64,000 nt of DNA from JAMXLO01 sp964427005 (GTDB lineage: Bacteria; Pseudomonadota; Alphaproteobacteria; Acetobacterales; Acetobacteraceae): positions 1-64,000 of the forward strand of contig CAYRTL010000009.1 in NCBI GenBank assembly GCA_964427005.1. Reading direction: 5' to 3'. The number at the start of each line of letters is the position of its first letter. The first letter of the stretch is position 1. A model generated the notes under the pieces. That model saw nothing but the letters and a program-made list of their open reading frames with translations. It did no database searches and had not been told where the DNA came from. The translations under genes were made by a program, and so were the position numbers. This document shows positions 17,333 through 25,270 of the stretch, piece after piece.

Positions 17333-18547
17333 TTGTCCCTGAGCCCATCCAGACGCCAGGCTGGCCTGTTGCTCGCCGCCGCCTTCATCACCTTTGCCGT
17401 CGGCGCGGCCTGCATGCACTCCTACACTGTGTTTCTGGTCGCCTTCATTGAGGCGTTCGGCTGGAGCCGCGCGGAAAGTTCCATCGCCTACGCAGTCTCG
17501 CAGCTCATCAGTGGCGTGACATCGCCACTCGTCGGCGCGTTGGTGGACCGGCTCGGGCCACGGAAGCTCATCCTGATGGGTGGCTCTCTCCTGGCGGCAG
17601 GACTTGTCGCCAGTTCGTTTGCCAACGCGCTGTGGCAGGTCATCCTGCTGTATGGAGTTGTGATGACGCTCGGCGCCAACTGCCTGGGGTTGGTGGTCTT
17701 TGTACCCATCCTGTCACGGCGCTTTGTGCGCAACCGCGGGATGGCCGTCGCGGTGGTGCAATCGGCCAACGGGTTCGCAAGGGCCTTCTCCGCCCCGCTG
17801 TCGCAAATCCTCATCGCCGGGTTGGGCTGGCGCGGCGCGTACCTGGCCCAAGGCGGCTTCATGGCGGCGGCATTTCTGCCGTTAGCCGCCCTGTTTGGCC
17901 ATTCCGTGGGCGAAAGGGCGTCAAGGGCGCTCGATAGGGACGGTACCGGCGCGCATTGGACTCTGCCCCGTGCGATCCGGACGCCGCATTTCTGGCTGCT
18001 GTTCCTGGTGTATGTGTTCACCGGTCTCGGCAGCTTCCTTGTGGCGCTGCACCAGCTCGCCTTCGCCGTCACTGTGGGCTTCGACAAGCTGTATGCGGCC
18101 GAGGTCCTCGGTCTCGGCGCCTTTCTCTCACTTCCGGGGGTAATCATCACAGGCGTGCTGTCCGATTACGTCGGCCGCGAACTGTCGGCCGTCGTGACCT
18201 ACGGCACCTCGATCTTCGGCGTCGCATGCGCGATGCTCATTACGTCACCGGATCAGCATCTGCTGCTGTGGCTGCACTCGTGCTTCTTCGGACTGACCTG
18301 GGGCGCGCGCGGGCCGGCGATCACCGCGAAAACCGCGGACCTCTTTCCGGGACCGCAACTTGGCACAATCCTGGGCGTGATCACGATCGGTACCGGTGTC
18401 GGCTCCGCGACTGGGTCCTGGCTCGCGGGGTTCACCTTCGATCTTACCGGCAGTTATCAGGTCGCGTTCGGCCTTTCGATCTTCTTCTACGCATGCGGCA
18501 GCGTCGCCTTTTGGGCGTTGCGCCGTCCGCCGGTGCCGAATTGTTGA
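17333..18547 (+). CDS. MFS transporter
   Basis: 404 residues with about 12 TM helices. The loop motif after TM2 reads GALVDRLGPRKLILMG and the mid-protein loop GVLSDYVGRELSAV. The start is TTG 17333, 8 bases after the demethylase-like gene stop, so it is likely the third gene of the CaiB operon and may import or export its substrate. The start is uncertain by a few codons. Confidence 0.85.
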   Translation: MSLSPSRRQAGLLLAAAFITFAVGAACMHSYTVFLVAFIEAFGWSRAESSIAYAVSQLISGVTSPLVGALVDRLGPRKLILMGGSLLAAGLVASSFANALWQVILLYGVVMTLGANCLGLVVFVPILSRRFVRNRGMAVAVVQSANGFARAFSAPLSQILIAGLGWRGAYLAQGGFMAAAFLPLAALFGHSVGERASRALDRDGTGAHWTLPRAIRTPHFWLLFLVYVFTGLGSFLVALHQLAFAVTVGFDKLYAAEVLGLGAFLSLPGVIITGVLSDYVGRELSAVVTYGTSIFGVACAMLITSPDQHLLLWLHSCFFGLTWGARGPAITAKTADLFPGPQLGTILGVITIGTGVGSATGSWLAGFTFDLTGSYQVAFGLSIFFYACGSVAFWALRRPPVPNC

Positions 18548-18623
18548 ACCTGTTCACTTTCTCGCTGGCGTCCGCTTCGCCAGACGGCTAAAAAGCGTGC
18601 ATCACGAGATTTGGATTGCCCCG

Positions 18624-18827
18624 ATGCGCCTTGTTGCTGCTCTGCTGACCCTGGCCTGCCTTTCCGGTTGCGGTACGGCTACTGCACCGACACAAGCGGA
18701 GCATGCTCTGGTGCGCTACGACGATGAGTGGCGCCAGCGCCAGGCAGTGCTGGATGCGGAGGCGATCCTGCAAGGCATGGCCCAGGCCCGTCAGCGCCAC
18801 GAAGAAATGGCTCGGACTGCGCGGTAG
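18624..18827 (+). CDS. Small predicted lipoprotein
   Basis: 67 residues. MRLVAALLTLACLSGCG is a signal peptide with a lipobox LSGC, so the mature protein is a lipid-anchored peptide of about 50 residues. It is mostly helical and rich in Gln, Arg and Glu (RQRQAVLDAEAILQGMAQARQRHEEMA). It ends 8 bases from the convergent sugar kinase gene. No family was recognised. Confidence 0.6.
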   Translation: MRLVAALLTLACLSGCGTATAPTQAEHALVRYDDEWRQRQAVLDAEAILQGMAQARQRHEEMARTAR

Positions 18828-18835
18828 CGTCCCAC

Positions 18836-19993
18836 TCAGACTCTCCAGGCCTGCGCACCGCCTTTCGTGAAATTGCACGGTCGCACCGTCCCTTCGCGCT
18901 CCAGGGCACGGACCAGTTGTGGGCGCCTTTCCGGCGGCACCAGGAAGAACAAGTAACCGCCGCCTCCCGCGCCCGAGACCTTGCCGGCACATGCGCCCGC
19001 GGCGAGCGCGATGTCATAAATGCGCTCGATTTCCGCGTTGGTGATGCGAGCTGCGGTGCGTTTCTTGGCCTCCCAGCTCCGGCTCAGCGTTTGGCTGAAC
19101 GCGGCCAGATCGTTGTGTAGGAGCGCGCCCTTCATGACATGGGCATCCCGCTTGATCTGATGCATCGCCTCCAGCGATGCCTCATGGCCGCTGCACAGGT
19201 TCTGCGACTGCTCCTTGATGATCTTTGAGGATTCGCGAGAGATGCCGGTGTCGAACAGCACCAGCATCGCCTCCAGTTCCATCAACGTCGCCTGACGGAT
19301 GCGCAGTGGATTGACAATGGCATGCTGGCCCTTGAATTCGATGAAATTGATTCCCCCGAAGGTAGCGGCGTACTGATCCTGACGCCCGCCTGCTTGCCCG
19401 ACATCGACGCGTTCAATCGTGTAGGCTAGATCTGCGATCTCATATTCACTCAATGGCAGCGCCAGCAGCTCGCGATAGGCTTCGAGCATGGCGACGACAA
19501 GCGTCGACGACGAACCCAATCCCGAGCCAGCCGCCGCATCCGACCATGTCATTACGGATAGCGGCGGACAGGCGCCACCGAGGAACTGTGTTACGACGCG
19601 CCGATAGACCGCCTTGTGCAGCGCCAAAACGCCAGATGGGACCATCTCTGCATCGGCCTCCATCTCCAGCTCTTGCCCGCCGTCCACAGCAACGAGCCCC
19701 ACCTTGCGGTCGCTCCGCACTTGGATGGAGCAGTGGGCGAACATTCCGATGGTTGCGTTGAGCACGCAGCCGCCGAACCTGTCGCAGTAGGGCGAGACGT
19801 CGGTGCCGCCGCCAGCGAAGCCCAGGCGCAATGGCGCGCGGGCGTGCACCTTCGTCACACGCGCCGATTGATCCAGCAGCGTCCTGACATTGATCGTGCC
19901 GTGCTGCGTCGCAGGCGCCCAGTCGTGGCTATCGGTCGTAGTCTCCCGCAGGGCCGGTGCAGAGTCAGCCAGTGCAAGTTCGGTGAACTGCAT
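18836..19993 (-). CDS. GHMP sugar kinase, HddA-like
   Basis: 385 residues. The family entry motif is APLRLGFAGGGTDVSPYCDRFGG, the ATP-binding loop GSGLGSSSTLVV, and the C-terminal glycine motif GKVSGAGGGGYLFFLV. This pattern matches the D-glycero-D-manno-heptose-7-phosphate kinase (HddA) group, which phosphorylates a sugar at C1 before nucleotidyl transfer. About 45 residues precede the domain, longer than usual. It overlaps the methyltransferase gene by one base. The actual sugar is unknown. Confidence 0.85.
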   Translation of the reverse strand: MQFTELALADSAPALRETTTDSHDWAPATQHGTINVRTLLDQSARVTKVHARAPLRLGFAGGGTDVSPYCDRFGGCVLNATIGMFAHCSIQVRSDRKVGLVAVDGGQELEMEADAEMVPSGVLALHKAVYRRVVTQFLGGACPPLSVMTWSDAAAGSGLGSSSTLVVAMLEAYRELLALPLSEYEIADLAYTIERVDVGQAGGRQDQYAATFGGINFIEFKGQHAIVNPLRIRQATLMELEAMLVLFDTGISRESSKIIKEQSQNLCSGHEASLEAMHQIKRDAHVMKGALLHNDLAAFSQTLSRSWEAKKRTAARITNAEIERIYDIALAAGACAGKVSGAGGGGYLFFLVPPERRPQLVRALEREGTVRPCNFTKGGAQAWRV

Positions 19994-21225
19994 CAGATCA
20001 CCTGCAGCTCTGGGATCGCCACGACGAACCTGCCACCCCAATCACGCACACGCTGCATCTGCTCGATGATTTCGTTCCTCAGGTTCCATGGCAGGATGAA
20101 GACGAAGTCGGGCCGGCTCTTGAAGATCTGCTCGGGCGAATAAATAGGAATCTGCGTGCCGGGTAGATAGCGGCCCTGCTTGTGCGGGCTGCGATCGACT
20201 GTGAAGGCCAGCAGCTCAGGTCCGACGCCACAGTAGTTCAGCAGCGTGTTGCCCTTGGCAGGTGCGCCGTAAGCTGCGACCATTTTGTCTTGCCGGCGTG
20301 CGGTGATCAGAAATTCCAGGACCTGGCATTTGATCTCCACCACGCGAGCGGCAAACCGGTCGTAGGTGGTTGGTTGGGCCAGACCGGCGGCTTCCTCCTC
20401 CGCGAGCACAGCGTTGAAACGTGTAGTGCGCTGACGCGTGGCGTCGTCCGCGTGACAGGCATGGATACGCAAAGACCCGCCGTGCGTCGGCACACGATCC
20501 ACATCGAAGACTTTCAAGCCGTGATGCGCGAACACCCTGTCCACCACACCCAGGCTGAAATACGAGAAGTGCTCGTGATAGATCGTGTCGAACTGCCCCT
20601 CCGCGATCAGGCGCATCAGGTGAGGAAATTCGACAGTGACGATCCCCGACGGCTTTAGCAGGATGGGGATGCCCGCGACGAAGTCGTTCAGATCCGGCAC
20701 ATGCGCCAGGACATTGTTGGCGCAGATCAAATCGGCTTGCCGGCCTTGCTCTGCCAGCCGCCGTGCGGCGGCGACACCGAAGAAGGCCACTTCGGTAGGT
20801 ATACCCTTCGCCTCTGCCACGCGCGCGACATTGGCTGCTGGCTCTATGCCAAGGATCCGAACCCCGCGTTCGCGGAAATACTGCAGCAGGTATCCATCAT
20901 TGCTGGCGATCTCTACGACAAGCGACTGGGCATCCAACCCAAGCTCTCGCGCCATCTCCGCCGCATAAGTCTTGGCGTGATGCAGCCAGGATTCGGAGAA
21001 GGACGAAAAATACAGGTAGTCGCCGAATATCTCTTCCGCCGAGGCGACTTGATCGAGCTGCACCAGCAGGCAATTGTCGCAAACGAATGCGTGTAACGGG
21101 TAATGCGGCTCCGTCATGCGGAGCTGGTCAGCCGTCAGAAACGCATTCGACAGCGGCGCGCGGCCGAGATCGACGAAGGTGCGCTTGAGCTCGCTGCGGC
21201 AGAAGCGGCAAGTGCTCGGCGTCAT
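19993..21225 (-). CDS. SAM-dependent C-methyltransferase-like protein (deoxysugar type)
   Basis: 410 residues with the three-part architecture of sugar C-methyltransferases. A zinc-binding N-terminus has CRFC and CDNC Cys pairs. A class I SAM domain follows (VVEIASNDGYLLQYF, then GIEPAANVA). A C-terminal domain with AYGAPAKGNTLLNYCG completes it. Such enzymes methylate C3 of NDP-4-keto-6-deoxysugars. ATG 21225 overlaps the dehydratase stop by 4 bases; the frame extends upstream but only into that gene. Confidence 0.87.
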   Translation of the reverse strand: MTPSTCRFCRSELKRTFVDLGRAPLSNAFLTADQLRMTEPHYPLHAFVCDNCLLVQLDQVASAEEIFGDYLYFSSFSESWLHHAKTYAAEMARELGLDAQSLVVEIASNDGYLLQYFRERGVRILGIEPAANVARVAEAKGIPTEVAFFGVAAARRLAEQGRQADLICANNVLAHVPDLNDFVAGIPILLKPSGIVTVEFPHLMRLIAEGQFDTIYHEHFSYFSLGVVDRVFAHHGLKVFDVDRVPTHGGSLRIHACHADDATRQRTTRFNAVLAEEEAAGLAQPTTYDRFAARVVEIKCQVLEFLITARRQDKMVAAYGAPAKGNTLLNYCGVGPELLAFTVDRSPHKQGRYLPGTQIPIYSPEQIFKSRPDFVFILPWNLRNEIIEQMQRVRDWGGRFVVAIPELQVI

Positions 21226-22307
21226 GCCGGAGGCCTCCCGGAATAGCGCGCAAGTTGCTCGTCGGTCAGCGCAAGCGCCGGTTCGCCGGATACGAGCCGC
21301 CGGTACCACTCTATCGTCCACGTCAGTCCGTCCTCGATGCGCAACCGCGGTTTCCATCCCAACATCTGGCGCGCGCGAGAGGCATCCAGCTTCAACCATG
21401 ACGCTTCATGACTGCTGTCATCGACTGCCACCGACCAGGCTGTATCGTCGCCCCATTGCTGGACGATTTGGCTGACGATCCATTCCACCGAGCGCGCATC
21501 CTCATCCGCCGGGCCGAAGTTCCAGCCGTCCCCGAAGCACGCTGGTTCCGCCATCAGGTGTTCCGCGAGCAGCAGATAACCGCAGAGCGGTTCCAGTACG
21601 TGCTGCCACGGGCGGATGGCATGCGGGTTGCGGATTGTGATCCGGCCGTTCGCCGCTAGCGCCTTCATGCAGTCTGGCAGCAGCCGATCTGCCGCCCAGT
21701 CGCCGCCGCCGATGACATTGCCGGCGCGCGCGGTCGCGATGCCAACCCTGGCATCAGAAAAGAATGATCGCCGGTACGCCGCGGCGACAAGTTCTGCGCA
21801 ACCCTTGGAGCTGCTGTAGGGGTCGTGGCCACCCATCGCCTCGGTCTCGCGATAGGCCCAGGGCCATTCGCGGTTCTCGTAGCATTTGTCGCTCGTGATC
21901 AGGACTGCGGCCCGTACGCTTGCGGCCGATCGAATAGCCTCCAGCACGTGCACGGTGCCCATGACGTTTGTTGCAAAGGTTTCCACCGGCTGCTGGTAAG
22001 ACAAGCGAACCAAGGGTTGGGCGGCGAGGTGGAACACGATCTCGGGTTCGCTGTCGCGGATCGCCTCCGTGACGGTGGCCAGGTAGCGGATATCGCAATA
22101 TGCCGTTGGGATCAGCCGTTCCAATCCAGCCAGGTGAAACAGGCTTGGTTCGGTTGGAGGCGGCAGCGAAAGGCCCGAGACGCTGGCGCCCATTCGATGC
22201 AACCACAGGCTTAGCCATGCTCCCTTGAAGCCGGTGTTGCCGACGACAAGGACGCGTCTGCTGTCCCAGAACGCCCGGTTCGGGGTCGCCGACCTGCCCT
22301 GCATCAC
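21222..22307 (-). CDS. rfbG: CDP-glucose 4,6-dehydratase
   Basis: 361-residue extended SDR. The nucleotide-binding motif is VVGNTGFKGAWLSLWL, the GHTGFKG-type motif typical of RfbG. FHLAAQPLVRLSY, the catalytic YSSSKG (Tyr-xxx-Lys) and the late block SKGCAELVAAAYRRSFF follow. It converts CDP-D-glucose to CDP-4-keto-6-deoxyglucose, the entry to 3,6-dideoxy- and branched sugars of surface polysaccharides. First gene of the deoxysugar operon. The usual partner, glucose-1-phosphate cytidylyltransferase, is not in the window. Confidence 0.88.
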   Translation of the reverse strand: MMQGRSATPNRAFWDSRRVLVVGNTGFKGAWLSLWLHRMGASVSGLSLPPPTEPSLFHLAGLERLIPTAYCDIRYLATVTEAIRDSEPEIVFHLAAQPLVRLSYQQPVETFATNVMGTVHVLEAIRSAASVRAAVLITSDKCYENREWPWAYRETEAMGGHDPYSSSKGCAELVAAAYRRSFFSDARVGIATARAGNVIGGGDWAADRLLPDCMKALAANGRITIRNPHAIRPWQHVLEPLCGYLLLAEHLMAEPACFGDGWNFGPADEDARSVEWIVSQIVQQWGDDTAWSVAVDDSSHEASWLKLDASRARQMLGWKPRLRIEDGLTWTIEWYRRLVSGEPALALTDEQLARYSGRPPA

Positions 22308-22468
22308 CTGTCACCTCCGCGGCGTTGACGCACGCTTCGCTGGAGGCGATCTCGCCCTACAAACGTTAACAGTGTTCTAAGGCGGGCTAAGTTGGTCGGC
22401 CGCACCTATTGCCTACGCACCCAGAGATTGCTTCGCTGCGCTGGCCGCGACCGTTGAAGGAGTTGCCG

Positions 22469-23452
22469 ATGCCCACCAAGGTCCTGCTGGTCAACACCCT
22501 TGAAGACACGGTGAGGGAGGCGCGCGAGCTCACGCCCCCAGGTTTCGAACTCATCGTGGGCGCGCCCGGCAGCCCTGCTTATGCATCGGCTCTCGCCGAC
22601 ACCGAGTACCTGATCGGCAACGTCAGCCCGATGGACGACGCACTCTTTCGCGCGGCTCCGCGGTTGCGCCTGGCGCAACTATTCAGCGCAGGTTACGACC
22701 ATGTCGATCTCGATGCTGCCAGACGCGCTGGCGTGCTCGTAGCGAACAACGGCGGTGCCAATTCCCGTGCTGTGGCGGAGCACACCATTCTGCTGATGCT
22801 CGCCGTGTACCGGAAGCTGGTGCCGCAGCACGCGATGACTTCGGGCGGCCGTTGGCGCGGCAACCAGCCGGTGCCGACATTCTACGAAATGCATGGCAAG
22901 ACGCTGGGCATCATCGGTCTGGGCACCATCGGCAAGCGCGTCGCACGCATCGCGGCGGGCGGTTTCGACATGCGCATCCAGTACAACGACATCGTGCGGA
23001 TGACCGAAGATGCCGAGGACGCCATGGATGTTCGTTTCCGGCTGTTGCCAGAACTGCTGCGCACGTCCGATATCGTGACACTGCACGTGCCATTGACCCG
23101 GCAGACGCACAATATGATCAGCGCTTGGGAGCTCAGCCAGATGCAGCCGCACGCGGTCCTGATCAATTGCAGCCGCGGCCCGGTGGTGGATTTCGCCGCG
23201 CTGCACGAGGCACTGACCAGTGGCAAGATTGCCGCTGCCGGCCTGGACGTGTTCCCGCAGGAGCCGCCATCGCCGTCGGAGCCAGTGCTGTCACTCGAAA
23301 ACGTCGTGCTGACGCCACACCTTGCCGGTGCAAGCCGCGAGACACGGGTGAAACAGACGCGTAACGCGTTCGACAACGTGCTGCGCGCGCATCGCGGCGA
23401 GCGGCCGCTCTGGGTGGTGCCGGAACTGCGCGACATGGCGCTGCGCGCATGA
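22469..23452 (+). CDS. D-isomer-specific 2-hydroxyacid dehydrogenase
   Basis: 327 residues. The NAD motif is GLGTIGKRVARI, the catalytic Arg lies in NCSRGPVVDFAAL and the catalytic His in TPHLAGASRE. The family interconverts 2-oxo acids and D-2-hydroxyacids in the cytoplasm. The start was placed at ATG 22469, 6 bases after GAAGGAG, rather than 20 codons upstream. The last 4 bases overlap a small ORF. It is divergent from the deoxysugar operon. Confidence 0.9.
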   Translation: MPTKVLLVNTLEDTVREARELTPPGFELIVGAPGSPAYASALADTEYLIGNVSPMDDALFRAAPRLRLAQLFSAGYDHVDLDAARRAGVLVANNGGANSRAVAEHTILLMLAVYRKLVPQHAMTSGGRWRGNQPVPTFYEMHGKTLGIIGLGTIGKRVARIAAGGFDMRIQYNDIVRMTEDAEDAMDVRFRLLPELLRTSDIVTLHVPLTRQTHNMISAWELSQMQPHAVLINCSRGPVVDFAALHEALTSGKIAAAGLDVFPQEPPSPSEPVLSLENVVLTPHLAGASRETRVKQTRNAFDNVLRAHRGERPLWVVPELRDMALRA

Positions 23453-23658
23453 CCGACCGGGGAGAGCTGCCGCCGGTTCGGGTCGAGGTGACCGCGAAGT
23501 TCCTGGCCGAGGCGGCTGAGCGGCAGCGCGTATACGAGACGCGGCGGAAGATGTGGACGGCGGCGTTTCATCCGTCCGAGCCGAGGGCGCAGGCGGCTGC
23601 GCGGTCGCGGCGGGCGGGGAAGATCAACGACCCCCGACAGGGGAAGTTCGACCTTTAG
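23449..23658 (+). CDS. Small basic hypothetical protein
   Basis: 69 residues starting in the ATGA overlap with the dehydrogenase stop, a strong sign of translational coupling. The product is charged and helical with many Arg residues (RVEVTAKFLAEAAERQRVYETRRKM, then RSRRAGKINDP). No signal peptide or TM segment. Not recognised; its existence rests on the overlap and on family-like spacing. Confidence 0.5.
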   Translation: MTDRGELPPVRVEVTAKFLAEAAERQRVYETRRKMWTAAFHPSEPRAQAAARSRRAGKINDPRQGKFDL

Positions 23659-23677
23659 GTTCCACACGTAGGCCACG

Positions 23678-23780
23678 GAGATTCAAATCCACGGAGGGCC
23701 ACCGAGAAGGAATTGAATGCGCTTCCCGCGGAGCTCCTGAAAAAATTCTTCCTCGGCGGCCCTACGTAGTTTTAAATCTC
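23678..23780. repeat. Imperfect long inverted repeat (family C)
   Basis: Left arm 23678-23714 and right arm 23744-23780 pair at about 30 of 37 positions by eye, with a 29-base spacer. Both arms share GAGATT, then AAA, GGGCC and CCGAG. CACGGAG and its complement CTCCGTG flank the arms. It fills the gap between the small ORF and the persulfide dioxygenase gene. The structure looks like a dispersed palindromic element, but no second copy is in this window. Confidence 0.55.
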
Positions 23781-23816
23781 GGAGGACTCCGTGAGGAACC
23801 TTCCTGGGAGGTAGTC

Positions 23817-24854
23817 GTGATCTTCCGTCAGCTCTTCGACGCGACGTCCGGCACCTACACCTACCTTCTCGCGTCCCGCCGGGGCGGCGAGGCACTGATC
23901 ATCGATCCGGTGCTGGAGAAGGTGGATCGCTATCTGCAGCTCATCCGCGAACTCGACCTCAAGCTGGTGAAGGCGATCGATACGCATCTACATGCCGACC
24001 ACATCACCGGTCTCGGTGCGCTGCGTGATCGCACGCGCTGCATCACCGTGATGGGCGAGCAGTCCAGCGTCGATGTCGTGTCGATGCGCATCGCTGATGG
24101 CGATCGGCTGGGCATCGAGGGCATCAGCCTCGATGTGGCCTACACGCCAGGACACACGGACGACAGCTACAGCTTCATCATGCCCGATCGCGTATTCACC
24201 GGCGACACGCTGCTGATCCGCGGCACTGGCCGCACCGACTTCCAGAATGGCGATCCGCGCGCGCAGTACCAATCCATTTTCAGCCGCCTCCTGCGTCTGC
24301 CGGACGAAACCATGGTGTTCCCGGCGCACGACTATAAAGGCGACACGGTCAGCACCATCGGCGAGGAGAAGCGCTACAATCCACGGCTTCAGGTGAAGTC
24401 GGTGGACGAGTACGTCGCTCTGATGAACAACCTGAACCTGTCCAATCCGAAGATGATGGACGTCGCGGTGCCTGCCAACATGCGCCAGGGCCTCGCGCAG
24501 AAGGAGATTGCACGCCGCGGCTGGGCGCTGACAGCCGAGGAGGCGAAGGCGCTCATCGGCAAGCGTGACATCGTGCTGATCGATCTGCGCGAACGCACCG
24601 AACGGGAGAAGCACGGCGTAATTCCAGGATCACTGCACGCGCCTTATCCGGACCTGCAGGAGAACATCCAGGAAGGCGGGATGCTGCACGAGCTGGCCAG
24701 CGCGACGAACAAGCGCCTGGTGTTCTACTGCGCGTTCGGCGAGCGGTCTGCGATGGCGGTGCAGGCGGCGCAGGACGCGGGGCTCGCCACCGCCTGCCAC
24801 ATCCACGGCGGGATGGACGCGTGGAAGAAGACAGACGGCGCCGTGGGTCGCTGA
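23817..24854 (+). CDS. Persulfide dioxygenase / rhodanese fusion
   Basis: 345 residues. The N-terminal metallo-beta-lactamase domain of the ETHE1 type has the metal motif HLHADH (His57-His62) and later FTGDTLLIRGTGRTDFQNGD and FPAHDY. The C-terminal rhodanese domain carries the catalytic Cys305 in CAFGERS and an HIHGGMDAW ending. The pair oxidises glutathione persulfide to sulfite and transfers sulfane sulfur, detoxifying sulfide. GTG 23817 follows GGGAGG; the frame extends upstream through the family C repeat, which is unlikely to be coding. Confidence 0.88.
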   Translation: MIFRQLFDATSGTYTYLLASRRGGEALIIDPVLEKVDRYLQLIRELDLKLVKAIDTHLHADHITGLGALRDRTRCITVMGEQSSVDVVSMRIADGDRLGIEGISLDVAYTPGHTDDSYSFIMPDRVFTGDTLLIRGTGRTDFQNGDPRAQYQSIFSRLLRLPDETMVFPAHDYKGDTVSTIGEEKRYNPRLQVKSVDEYVALMNNLNLSNPKMMDVAVPANMRQGLAQKEIARRGWALTAEEAKALIGKRDIVLIDLRERTEREKHGVIPGSLHAPYPDLQENIQEGGMLHELASATNKRLVFYCAFGERSAMAVQAAQDAGLATACHIHGGMDAWKKTDGAVGR

Positions 24855-24893
24855 TCGACCTCGATCCCCTGCCGCTCGCTCATGCGTGCGATC

Positions 24894-25187
24894 CTATTTG
24901 GCGGCGTGCGGCCGGATCAGGTAGCCCAGGATCCCCAACACTACAGCAACCAGGGCCAACCAGAACACGTAATCGACCATCGTGGTCAGCAAGGCGCTGG
25001 CCTCGCCCGAGGTCAACTGCGGGAAAATCCCAAGCCCCAGTATCTTGTTGTAGATGATGCACAGCACGATAACGGCCAACCCGCCCAAGGTGAGCGGTGT
25101 ACGCACGCCTCGGAGCGCGCCGCCGATCTGGCCAAGCCAATCTGTATCCATCAGCCACATTCCAACCGTGCGTTGCGCAGGTAGCAC
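24894..25187 (-). CDS. Small two-helix membrane protein
   Basis: 97 residues with two TM helices: LTLGGLAVIVLCIIYNKILG and VFWLALVAVVLGILGYLI. Between them lies a short GIF...LTSGEASALLTTMVDY stretch. The module closely parallels the N-terminus of the divergently transcribed 25271 product, which has LAGLIVLCVLLVLLQIL, PIF, LTLLSLIVRS and VFWLATTAVVVSGVGYVL. Start uncertain: ATGs at 25187, 25160 and 25151 all lack a strong ribosome site. Function unknown. Confidence 0.6.
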   Translation of the reverse strand: MLPAQRTVGMWLMDTDWLGQIGGALRGVRTPLTLGGLAVIVLCIIYNKILGLGIFPQLTSGEASALLTTMVDYVFWLALVAVVLGILGYLIRPHAAK

Positions 25188-25270
25188 ATTCGGCCCGGAT
25201 CCGCCTAGGTTTTAGCTGTAACCTGCCCCCGTTGCGTGTATGGACGAGGTGCGATCACGACCTGACCACG

